In this document: one piece after another, positions 1 through 7,819 of the stretch
How positions within the stretch are numbered: position 1 is the stretch's first letter
Layout: each line of letters starts with the position of its first letter
Origin: Planctomycetota bacterium
Lineage (GTDB): Bacteria > Planctomycetota > B15-G4 > JADJEK01
Assembly: GCA_016795255.1 (NCBI GenBank)
Contig: JAEUIB010000597.1
Span: 1 to 8,461, forward strand
DNA length: 8,461 nt
Direction: 5' to 3'
The notes under the pieces: generated by a model
Seen by the model: only the letters and a program-made list of their open reading frames with translations
Database searches by the model: none
Told to the model about the DNA's origin: nothing
Made by a program: the position numbers and the translations under genes

Positions 1-342
1 GACGTCGCCGGTCATGATCCCGACTTCGATTTCGGGGCGCGCCTTGAAGTCGCGGTACTTCTGATTCGACAGCGCCTTGATCGGCGCGGTGTAGATCGCG
101 CGGCGTCCCTTCGACAGCGTTTCCTCGATCGCGTACTCGGCGACCAGCGTCTTGCCGGCGCCGGTCGGAGCCGACAACAGCACCGAGCGACCGGCCTCGA
201 TCGCGGTCAGTGCCTCGATCTGGAACGGGTTGAGCGTGTAGCCGCGGAACCGGCGAATGGCCGGGGGTGTCGTGTCCGCGGGGGACCGTGAAGAAGATCC
301 GTCGTCCTGGGGCAAGCTGCACCGCACCGTCGAAGGCCGCAT
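1..342 (-). CDS. Ski2-like DEAD/DEAH-box RNA helicase, N-terminal part (runs off the left edge)
   Basis: I translated the complement of the first 342 bases by hand: an open frame of 114 codons begins at an ATG (342-340) directly after an in-frame stop and stays open to the window edge. Residues 1-28 are a low-complexity lead. A Q-motif-like segment with NPFQ at 38-41 follows, then helicase motif I (Walker A, APTGAGKT, 58-65), motif Ia (APIKALSNQKY, 86-96) and the start of motif Ib (GIMTGDV, 108-114). The wording APIKALSNQK with MTGDV is typical of the Ski2/Mtr4/HelY group of superfamily 2 RNA helicases, which unwind RNA with ATP during processing or decay. The DEVH box, motifs III-VI and any C-terminal domains lie outside the window, so the subgroup is inferred. 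No strong Shine-Dalgarno precedes the ATG; GTG codon 6 is an alternative start. The gene is divergent from the small ORF at 544. Confidence 0.88.
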   Translation of the reverse strand, partial: MRPSTVRCSLPQDDGSSSRSPADTTPPAIRRFRGYTLNPFQIEALTAIEAGRSVLLSAPTGAGKTLVAEYAIEETLSKGRRAIYTAPIKALSNQKYRDFKARPEIEVGIMTGDV

Positions 343-543
343 GATTCAGTGCGCGACGTCGCGATTCAAGCCGCGGCTGCCGCGGATGCGCGATTCGTGG
401 ATCGCGATTTCGTGCGCCCTGTTGAGAGTCGGCCTCGATGGCGCTTGAATCTGGACCCTGGACCGGGCCGCGGGGCGTCCCGGACGTTCCATTCCCATTT
501 CCCTTTTCATCCCCGACTCACCACCTACGGGAGAGGTCGAAAC
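343..543. other. Divergent intergenic region with a pyrimidine-rich tract
   Basis: About 200 bases separate the start of the minus-strand helicase from the start of the plus-strand small ORF, so promoters for both should lie here. I could not identify a convincing -35/-10 pair on either strand. The most visible feature is an AT-richer pyrimidine tract on the plus strand at 487-514, with only three purines in 28 bases, just before the ribosome binding site of the small ORF. Confidence 0.45.
529..536 (+). promoter_or_regulatory. Ribosome binding site that fixes the start of the small ORF at 544
   Basis: GGGAGAGG lies seven bases before the ATG at 544. The same frame is open upstream to an ATG at 349, but that longer start has no comparable site and would add about 65 low-complexity residues. 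This site is therefore what supports the short 88-residue product. Confidence 0.7.
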
Positions 544-810
544 ATGGACAAGCCGACGGGCGGCACGTTGGAGAAGCTCGGTCGACGTCTGAACTCGGTC
601 AAGGTCATCGTCGACCTGTTCGGACACGAGCTCGACGTGAACAAGGCCGATCGCAATGTCACTCTCGAGCGCGAGCGGCTCGACGCGATCGTCACGACCC
701 TCGAGATGTACATCGAGGACTGCGAAGCGCTGATGCGTGGCGCGGGCACCGACGATCGTCGCGTGATCGAAGCCTCGCGACCGGCGGGTGCGACGACGCG
801 CGTTCCTTGA
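544..810 (+). CDS. Small helical protein of unknown function (88 aa)
   Basis: I do not recognise this 88-residue product. A good Shine-Dalgarno seven bases upstream and a coding-like GC-rich third position support it as real. The chain is rich in charged and aliphatic residues. Two helical stretches are likely, roughly residues 7-31 (GTLEKLGRRLNSV onward) and 40-66 (TLERERLDAIVTTLEMYIED), which could pair as a hairpin or coiled coil. The tail from about 67 is polar and probably disordered. There is one cysteine (C60), no signal peptide and no membrane segment, so it is probably cytoplasmic. It is followed by a hairpin-rich gap and then the FtsQ-like gene on the same strand, so co-transcription is possible but not shown. 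Function is unassigned. Confidence 0.7.
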   Translation: MDKPTGGTLEKLGRRLNSVKVIVDLFGHELDVNKADRNVTLERERLDAIVTTLEMYIEDCEALMRGAGTDDRRVIEASRPAGATTRVP

Positions 811-839
811 TCGGAACGGCTGCGAACGCGTGAACGCGG

Positions 840-874
840 CCCTCCGGCGCGGACGTGTCGTCCGGGTCGGAGGG
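840..874 (+). promoter_or_regulatory. Strong imperfect hairpin upstream of the FtsQ-like gene
   Basis: CCCTCCG (840-846) pairs with CGGAGGG (868-874), and inside it GGACG (851-855) pairs with CGTCC (859-863) around a TGT loop. The four bases between the two stems also nearly pair, with one G-U wobble and one G-G mismatch, giving a stem of about 16 positions. No T run follows, so it is not a classic intrinsic terminator. It may be an attenuating or processing structure, or a Rho-assisted end for the small ORF transcript. The base pairing is seen; the role is inferred. Confidence 0.5.
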
Positions 875-905
875 TCGCTTCGATGAACGGCGATCAGGCG
901 ATCGT

Positions 906-927
906 CGTGCGTCCGGAGGGACGCGCG
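906..927 (+). promoter_or_regulatory. Second hairpin in the leader of the FtsQ-like gene
   Basis: The arm at 906-914 pairs with 919-927 around a GGAG tetraloop: nine pairs with one wobble, core GCGTCC/GGACGC. It sits about 20 bases before the preferred ATG at 948 and shares the GTCCGG and GGAGGG words with the hairpin at 840-874. A role in translation control of the downstream gene is possible; only the base pairing is seen. Confidence 0.4.
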
Positions 928-947
928 CGCGATACGGATGGGGCACG

Positions 948-1913
948 ATGAAGGCGGCGCGAAAGACGACGAGCAAACCTCGCATCGATCCGCGGATCCT
1001 TCGCGATCGGCTGACGCCGATCGCGAAGGTCGTCGCGGGCGTGTTGGTGCTGGTCGTGTTCGGCCTGGTCGGCGAGCGCGTCGCGGACGCCGCGCGCAAA
1101 GACCCGCGGTTCATCGTCGATCCGACGCTGTTGGTCCACGGCCAACTCCCGCACTGGATGCCGAACGAGGTCGTGACGAACGTGCGCGAACACCTGCGCA
1201 GCGTGCGGCCGCGGTCGATCTTCGCCGAACGGTTCGAGGACGATCTGCGCGCCGAACTGCGCGCGGCATCGTGGTGGATCGAAGACGTGCGGACCGTCGA
1301 GCGCTTGTTCCCGAACCGCGTCCGCATCGACATGATCATGCGCAAGCCGATCGCGACGATCGATCGTGGAGACACGTGCCTGCTCGTCGACGGGCAGGGG
1401 CGCGTGCTGTACGCGGAACCGCGATCGCGCCCGACCGCGTTCGGGTTCACGCCGCGGCTGCAGATCCGCGGCGCCGCCGAGGACAAGTTCGTCGAGCTCG
1501 GCGAGATCGCCGGCGATCCGCAAATCGTCGCCGGCGCGCGCGTCGCGGCCGAGGTCCTCGACGTTTGTTCGTCCGAGCGGCGGATCCTGCCGCGCGTGCA
1601 GATCCAGGCCATCGACGTCGCGCATCCGACGACCGGCCTCGGCGCGATCCCCGGCGTCGTCCATCTCGTCACCGATCGCAACGTGTTGATCCGGTGGGGC
1701 CGGGCGCGTTCCGACCCGAGCGGCAGCACCGAACAGCCCGTCGAGCGCAAAGTGAAGGCTCTGGAACGGGTCGAAGCTCGATTCCCCGGGTTGTCCGGGC
1801 TCGACGAAGTGCGCGTCGACCTGGAGGGGGACCCGATGTACAAGGCGGGCGGCGGGACGTGGATCCGCTGCGAGGAATACAAGGACGAGGCGGCAGCGCC
1901 AGGCAAGCCTTGA
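948..1913 (+). CDS. FtsQ/DivIB-like single-pass membrane protein with POTRA domain
   Basis: The product is 321 residues from the ATG at 948. Residues 1-24 are a basic cytoplasmic tail, about 25-42 form one hydrophobic membrane segment (IAKVVAGVLVLVVFGLVG), and the rest should lie outside the inner membrane. Residues about 53-137 resemble a POTRA domain. The FtsQ-type block follows: WWIEDVRTVERLFPNRVRI (109-127), RKPIA (132-136) and a LLVDGQGRVL strand (144-154). The C-terminal part carries a GVVHLVTDRN...IRWGR segment, then a lysine/leucine helix and a DEVRVDLEG strand, as at the end of FtsQ. FtsQ links the early and late division proteins through FtsB/FtsL. Start choice: an in-frame GTG at 855 would give 352 residues, but it lies inside the hairpin at 840-874 and its extra 31 residues look non-domain; GGATGGGG sits just before 948. 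No other division gene is in the window, so the exact role is inferred. Confidence 0.75.
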   Translation: MKAARKTTSKPRIDPRILRDRLTPIAKVVAGVLVLVVFGLVGERVADAARKDPRFIVDPTLLVHGQLPHWMPNEVVTNVREHLRSVRPRSIFAERFEDDLRAELRAASWWIEDVRTVERLFPNRVRIDMIMRKPIATIDRGDTCLLVDGQGRVLYAEPRSRPTAFGFTPRLQIRGAAEDKFVELGEIAGDPQIVAGARVAAEVLDVCSSERRILPRVQIQAIDVAHPTTGLGAIPGVVHLVTDRNVLIRWGRARSDPSGSTEQPVERKVKALERVEARFPGLSGLDEVRVDLEGDPMYKAGGGTWIRCEEYKDEAAAPGKP

Positions 1914-1937
1914 CTTCTCGCGTTCGAACCCTAACTT
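1910..1937 (+). promoter_or_regulatory. Sigma70-type promoter for rplM-rpsI
   Basis: TTGACT (1910-1915) and TAACTT (1932-1937) are separated by 16 bases, close to the TTGACA/TATAAT consensus and clearly AT-richer than the surroundings. The -35 overlaps the stop codon of the FtsQ-like gene. Transcription would begin near 1944, leaving a leader of about 80 bases before rplM. The match is by eye; the start site is not known. Confidence 0.5.
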
Positions 1938-1970
1938 GCCTCGTTTTCCGCACGGTCCTCGGAACATGAT

Positions 1971-2002
1971 GCGGCGGCACGGCATGCGACCGGTGCCGAC
2001 GC
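1971..2002 (+). promoter_or_regulatory. Leader hairpin before rplM, possible autoregulatory site
   Basis: CGGCAC (1975-1980) pairs with GTGCCG (1993-1998). After one mismatch, GCG (1971-1973) pairs with CGC (2000-2002). The stem closes a 12-base loop and ends about a dozen bases before the AGGAG ribosome binding site at 2014-2018. In Escherichia coli the rplM-rpsI operon is repressed by its own L13 protein through the mRNA leader, so a similar role is conceivable here; this is inference from position and folding only. Confidence 0.35.
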
Positions 2003-2024
2003 GAGCAACGGACAGGAGTCGTCG

Positions 2025-2474
2025 ATGAGCGCGTCCACGGCAAAGGCGAACAGCCAGAAGCCGACCGACAACCGCGAATGGCTGGTTCTGGACGGCACCG
2101 ACCAGGTGCTGGGCCGCATGGCCACCAAGATCGCGACGGTCCTGATGGGCAAGCACAAGCCCACCTACGTGCCGCACGTCGACACGGGTGACTTCGTCAT
2201 CGTGATCAACGCCGCGAAGGTCCGCGTGTCGCCGGCCCTGAAAGAGCGCAAGCGCTTCCTGCGTACGCACTCGGGGTACCTCGGCAATCAGCGCTCCGCG
2301 CCGCTGACCGAGACGTTCGCGTCCAACCCGGCTCGCGTGATCGAGCAGGCCGTGAAGAAGATGATGCCGAAGAACGGGCTCGCGCGGCACATGGCCGCGA
2401 AGCTGCGCATCTACGCGGGTGAGTCCCATCCGCACGTCGCGCAGCAGCCGAAGCCGTTTCCGGCGTGGATTTGA
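2025..2474 (+). CDS. rplM: 50S ribosomal protein L13 (uL13)
   Basis: The 149-residue product is L13, an early-assembly protein of the large ribosomal subunit that binds 23S rRNA. Family features seen: W19-LVLD near the start, LGRMATKIA (29-37), the L13 strand HVDTGDFVIVINA (51-63), a RTHSGY segment (80-85), and the closing signature MMPKNGLARHMAAKLRIY (113-130), followed by GESHPHVAQQP (132-142). Length is close to the usual 142-150. The first 17 residues are a polar extension before the conserved domain. AGGAG (2014-2018) lies six bases before the ATG. It is followed at once by rpsI, the near-universal bacterial pairing, and is preceded by its own likely promoter at 1910-1937. Confidence 0.98.
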   Translation: MSASTAKANSQKPTDNREWLVLDGTDQVLGRMATKIATVLMGKHKPTYVPHVDTGDFVIVINAAKVRVSPALKERKRFLRTHSGYLGNQRSAPLTETFASNPARVIEQAVKKMMPKNGLARHMAAKLRIYAGESHPHVAQQPKPFPAWI

Positions 2475-2497
2475 ATACGGTGACGGAGCAGCATGAC

Positions 2498-2920
2498 ATG
2501 ACGGAAGAGGCCGACACGATCAAGACGTTGGCAGGTGGCTGGACCGTCGCGACGGGCCGCCGCAAGAGCTCGGTGGCGCGTGTTCGCATGCGTCCCGGCG
2601 ACGGCAAGTTCGAAGTGAACGGCCGCCCGCTGAAGCAGTTCTTCACGACGATGCCGACGATGCAGACGGTCCTCGGACCGTTCGAAGCCACCAAGACCTC
2701 CGACAAGTTCGACGTCTCGGTGACGGTTTCGGGCGGCGGGCCGACCGGACAGGCTGGCGCGATCGCGCTCGGGCTCGGCCGTATCCTGAAGATGCTGGAG
2801 TCGTCGCTCGAACCGATCCTGCGGGAAAGCGGGTTCCTGACGCGCGACAGCCGCATGAAGGAACGCAAGAAGTACGGTCAGCGCGGCGCTCGTCGCCGCT
2901 TCCAGTTCTCGAAGCGCTGA
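2498..2920 (+). CDS. rpsI: 30S ribosomal protein S9 (uS9)
   Basis: The 140-residue product is S9, a small-subunit head protein whose C-terminal tail reaches the P-site tRNA. Family features seen: ATGRRKSSVARVRM (18-31), GKFEVNGRPL (36-45), the SGGGPTGQAGAIALGLGR glycine-rich block (78-95) and the closing KKYGQRGARRRFQFSKR with the invariant SKR end (138-140). The start is taken at the ATG at 2498, which has ACGGAG nine bases upstream. An in-frame GTG at 2465 would overlap the L13 stop and add 11 residues; it is less likely but possible. Translation is probably coupled to rplM, 23 bases upstream. Confidence 0.97.
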   Translation: MTEEADTIKTLAGGWTVATGRRKSSVARVRMRPGDGKFEVNGRPLKQFFTTMPTMQTVLGPFEATKTSDKFDVSVTVSGGGPTGQAGAIALGLGRILKMLESSLEPILRESGFLTRDSRMKERKKYGQRGARRRFQFSKR

Positions 2921-2941
2921 CGCGCGATCGAGTTCGGACGC

Positions 2942-3023
2942 ACCGGGAGCCCGGTCGCGAGAGTCCCTTCCGCGGTGGCCGCGGAGAGACTTGCGCGGAC
3001 GGGCTCCTTCGCCGTTTCGAAGG
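2942..3023 (+). promoter_or_regulatory. Cluster of three short hairpins between rpsI and yebC
   Basis: Three perfect inverted repeats lie in this gap: ACCGGG/CCCGGT (2942-2955, tight loop), CCGCGG/CCGCGG around TGG (2970-2984), and CCTTCG/CGAAGG around six bases (3006-3023). None is followed by a T run, so none reads as a strong intrinsic terminator, and no clear promoter is visible for yebC. Read-through from rpsI with mRNA processing in the gap is a reasonable guess. The repeats are seen; function is not. Confidence 0.35.
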
Positions 3024-3053
3024 GTCGAGTTCGTTCACGGAGCATCGTTCGTC

Positions 3054-3812
3054 ATGGCCGGTCACTCCCACGCCTCGAACATCAAGCACCGCAAGGCCGC
3101 GGTCGATGCGAAGAAGGGCGCCGCGTTCTCGAAGCACTCGAAGCTCATCATGTCCGCCGCACGGATCGGCGGCGGCGATCCGCGGTTCAACGCGCGGCTG
3201 GCGTTGGCGATCGAGAAGGCGCGGGCCGCGAACATGACGCGCGACACGATCGAGCGCGCGATCAAGAAGGGCACCGGCGAACTCGGCGGCGCGAAGCTCG
3301 AAGAGATCCGCTACGAGGGCTACGGGCCGGGCGGCGTCGCCGTGCTGGTCGAAGTCCTCAGCGACAATCGCAATCGCACCGGTCCCGAGATGCGCACGCT
3401 GTTCGAGACGCACGGCGGCAACCTGGGCGAAGCGAACTCCGTCGCGTGGATGTTCGAGACCAAGGCCGTCCTGGTGTTCGCGGCGTCGAGCACGACCGAG
3501 GATGCGCTGATGGAGGCGGTGCTCGAGCTCGGCGCCGACGACCTGAAGCGCGCCGGGGACACGTTCGAAGTACTCGCCGAGCCGGGAAAGCTCGCGGTGC
3601 TGCGCCAAGGGTTCACGGACAAGGGGTTCAAGGTCGACAAGGCCGAGCTCGTCCCGATCCCGAAATCGTCGACGGTCGTGGGGCGCGACGACGCGCTGAA
3701 GCTGCTGGACCTGCTCGACGCGCTCGACGAACACGACGACGTGCAGAGCACCGTTTCCAACGTCGAGATCCCCGACGACGTCGCGAAGGCGATCGAAGCC
3801 GAAGCGGGCTGA
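3054..3812 (+). CDS. yebC: YebC/PmpR (TACO1) family protein
   Basis: The 252-residue product has the usual YebC length (about 240-250) and the family's opening MAGHSHASNIKHRKAAVDAKK with the AFSKHSKLI helix. Family motifs DPRFNARLALAIEKARA and MTRDTIERAIKKGTGEL follow. Mid-protein blocks IRYEGYGPGGVAVLVEVLSDNRNRT, GGNLGEANSVAWMFE and the acidic third domain (ALKLLDLLDALDEHDDVQ) match the three-domain fold. The family was first described as DNA-binding regulators; later work links YebC and mitochondrial TACO1 to translation of difficult sequences such as proline-rich stretches. Its place beside rplM-rpsI agrees with a translation role, whereas in many bacteria yebC sits by ruvC. The ATG at 3054 is chosen because it gives the conserved MAGHS start; CGGAG at 3038-3042 precedes it. 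An in-frame start at 2991 would add 21 non-conserved residues. Confidence 0.96.
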   Translation: MAGHSHASNIKHRKAAVDAKKGAAFSKHSKLIMSAARIGGGDPRFNARLALAIEKARAANMTRDTIERAIKKGTGELGGAKLEEIRYEGYGPGGVAVLVEVLSDNRNRTGPEMRTLFETHGGNLGEANSVAWMFETKAVLVFAASSTTEDALMEAVLELGADDLKRAGDTFEVLAEPGKLAVLRQGFTDKGFKVDKAELVPIPKSSTVVGRDDALKLLDLLDALDEHDDVQSTVSNVEIPDDVAKAIEAEAG

Positions 3813-3828
3813 TCGCTTGCTGATCCCT

Positions 3829-3848
3829 CGCGGAACGCCGATTCCGCG
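3829..3848 (+). repeat. Hairpin and overlapping palindrome in the yebC 3' region
   Basis: CGCGGAA (3829-3835) and TTCCGCG (3842-3848) form a seven-pair stem around six bases. It abuts and overlaps a 14-base GC palindrome at 3847-3860 (CGGCGG/CCGCCG core), so the two structures would compete. They lie between the yebC stop and the terminator at 3884 and may shield the 3' end; that role is inferred. Confidence 0.4.
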
Positions 3849-3883
3849 GCGGCGCCGCCGGACGAGCAGCGACGAATCGCCGC

Positions 3884-3909
3884 AGGGCGCGGCCGCAGTC
3901 GCCCTTTTT
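3884..3909 (+). terminator. Intrinsic terminator after yebC
   Basis: AGGGCG (3884-3889) pairs with CGCCCT (3900-3905) around ten GC-rich bases and runs straight into a five-T tract (3905-3909), with more T-rich sequence to about 3918. T runs are rare in this window, so this is the clearest one-direction Rho-independent terminator. It would end the rplM-rpsI-yebC transcript. Confidence 0.75.
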
Positions 3910-4005
3910 CCTGTTTTCCGTTCAAGTGAGCCCGTCCGCGAGCCGATCAGAGCCCGCGTGTCCTGACGCGGAGTCCCGGTCCCGCGCGAACACGGAGGAA
4001 ACCGC

Positions 4006-4989
4006 ATGGGCGCCAACAAACGAGCTCTCGTCAGTCGCTTGGATGCTGCTGGATCGGCGACCATCGCCGAGTTCCTGCGCAGCAAGGGGTACGAGGTCGA
4101 CGTCACCGACAACGGCCGTGACGCGCTGGAGAAGGCGCGCGACCACCTGCCGGACCTGGTCGTCGCCGACGGCGTGCTGCCGAAGATGTCCGGATTCGAA
4201 CTCTGCCGCGAGGTGAAGACCCTCGCCGACGCGCACACGGTGCCGGTCGTGCTGATCCTCGAGAACGGGGACAACTACGGCCGCGGCCGAGCTCGCGTCG
4301 AAGGCGCCGACATGGTGGTCACCGACCCGATGCTGCACGACGACCTCGACGAGATCCTGCGTTTGGCCGAAGGCGGCGACGACCGCGGCGACGCGCTGCT
4401 CGGTCAGGGCGGCGCGCGCGATCGCTTCGTCAAGGCGCTGCTGCGCGACACGACGAGCCGCAACGACGGCTTCCTCGCGAAGATCTCGGATCCGCTGACC
4501 GGGCTCCATCACCGCACGTACACGACGTTCAAGCTCGAGGAAGAGTTCAAGAAGTCGCGGCGCTACGGCAATCCGCTCGCGATCCTCCTCGTCGACATCG
4601 ACAACTACGCCGAACTCGACAAGACCCCGCACAAGAGCGCGGCGCAGGAGATGCTGCTCGAAGTCTCCGGCATCTTCCTGTGCGAGTCGCGCGACGTGGA
4701 CGTCGTCGGTCGCGTCGACGACGCGCGCTTCCTGCTGATCCTGCCGAACACCGACCTGAACGGCGCCCGCATCATGGCGGACCGCGTGTTCCAGCAGGTT
4801 TGCCAGCGACGCGTCCACGCCGGCGAGACCGAGATCCCGGTCCGCGCGAGCGTCGGCATCGCGGCGCTGCCGAGCGACGACGTCTCGAGCGTCGACGACT
4901 TCGTCGAGCGTGCCGTCCGCGGCGTTCGCACGGCGAAGAGCCTCGGCGGCAACCGCATCTGCGCGTGGAGCGATACGGTCAAGACCTGA
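4006..4989 (+). CDS. Degenerate receiver-GGDEF protein (probable non-catalytic c-di-GMP signalling protein)
   Basis: The 327-residue soluble protein has a CheY-like receiver (about 5-121), a linker (122-158) and a GGDEF domain that opens with DPLTGL (162-167). In the receiver the phosphoacceptor is present (D55 in LVVAD), but the acidic pair is replaced (SRLD, 10-13), the switch Thr/Ser is L (VLILE, 82-86) and the conserved Lys is D107 (TDP). In the GGDEF domain the signature is DDARF (238-242). Compared with PleD, the substrate-binding Asn is D205 and the guanine-contacting Asp is Q214, while the first metal Asp (D197) remains. The inhibitory-site RxxD is intact as RDVD (229-232), at the usual distance from the signature. 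Active cyclases make c-di-GMP from two GTP; this one probably cannot, and may instead bind c-di-GMP or a partner. GGAGG (3994-3998) sits seven bases before the ATG. The gene stands alone between two terminators. Confidence 0.9.
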   Translation: MGANKRALVSRLDAAGSATIAEFLRSKGYEVDVTDNGRDALEKARDHLPDLVVADGVLPKMSGFELCREVKTLADAHTVPVVLILENGDNYGRGRARVEGADMVVTDPMLHDDLDEILRLAEGGDDRGDALLGQGGARDRFVKALLRDTTSRNDGFLAKISDPLTGLHHRTYTTFKLEEEFKKSRRYGNPLAILLVDIDNYAELDKTPHKSAAQEMLLEVSGIFLCESRDVDVVGRVDDARFLLILPNTDLNGARIMADRVFQQVCQRRVHAGETEIPVRASVGIAALPSDDVSSVDDFVERAVRGVRTAKSLGGNRICAWSDTVKT

Positions 4990-5048
4990 CCGAGCCGCCG
5001 CCATCGCGCGCGCGGAGCGGCCGCCGAAGCTACGGCGCCACGACCGCA

Positions 5049-5101
5049 GGACGCGAAACGGGCCGATCCGGCAAGGGCCGGGAGGGCCCGTTTCGTCGTC
5101 C
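5049..5101. terminator. Bidirectional intrinsic terminator between convergent genes
   Basis: CGAAACGGGCC (5054-5064) and GGCCCGTTTCG (5085-5095) form 11 perfect pairs. GGACG/CGTCC (5049-5053 and 5097-5101) extends the stem past one bulged base, and an inner stem CCGGC/GCCGG (5068-5072 and 5077-5081) closes on AAGG. The AAA on one arm and TTT on the other provide a short U-rich end in either direction. It sits between the convergent ends of the receiver-GGDEF gene and ppdK. Confidence 0.7.
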
Positions 5102-5118
5102 ACGCCGAGCGCGAGCGG

Positions 5119-7797
<2,679 letters not shown>

Positions 7798-7819
7798 CGA
7801 TCACCCTCACCGTGAAGGA

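Noticed and set aside
349..543. Upstream extension of the small ORF to an ATG at 349
   Set aside because: The added residues are low-complexity, and the good Shine-Dalgarno sits before 544, not 349.
855..947. Longer FtsQ-like start at GTG 855
   Set aside because: The codon is inside a strong hairpin and the extra 31 residues look non-domain. Kept as a possible alternative.
692..2435. Long minus-strand frames opposite the FtsQ-like gene and rplM
   Set aside because: They are antisense to recognised proteins, and their products are Arg-rich with no motif.
2465..2497. GTG start for S9 overlapping the rplM stop
   Set aside because: The ATG at 2498 has a properly spaced ACGGAG site and gives a more usual S9 length.
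2970..2984. CCGCGG-TGG-CCGCGG hairpin as a terminator of rpsI
   Set aside because: No T run follows; the structure is better reported as a plain hairpin.
2643..4274. Minus-strand open frame of 543 codons across rpsI-yebC and into the receiver gene
   Set aside because: It runs antisense to two clearly identified genes and part of a third, through a terminator, and has low-complexity Arg/Ser/Ala composition.
4006..4989. Calling the receiver-GGDEF gene an active diguanylate cyclase
   Set aside because: The signature DDARF and substitutions at substrate-binding positions argue against catalysis.
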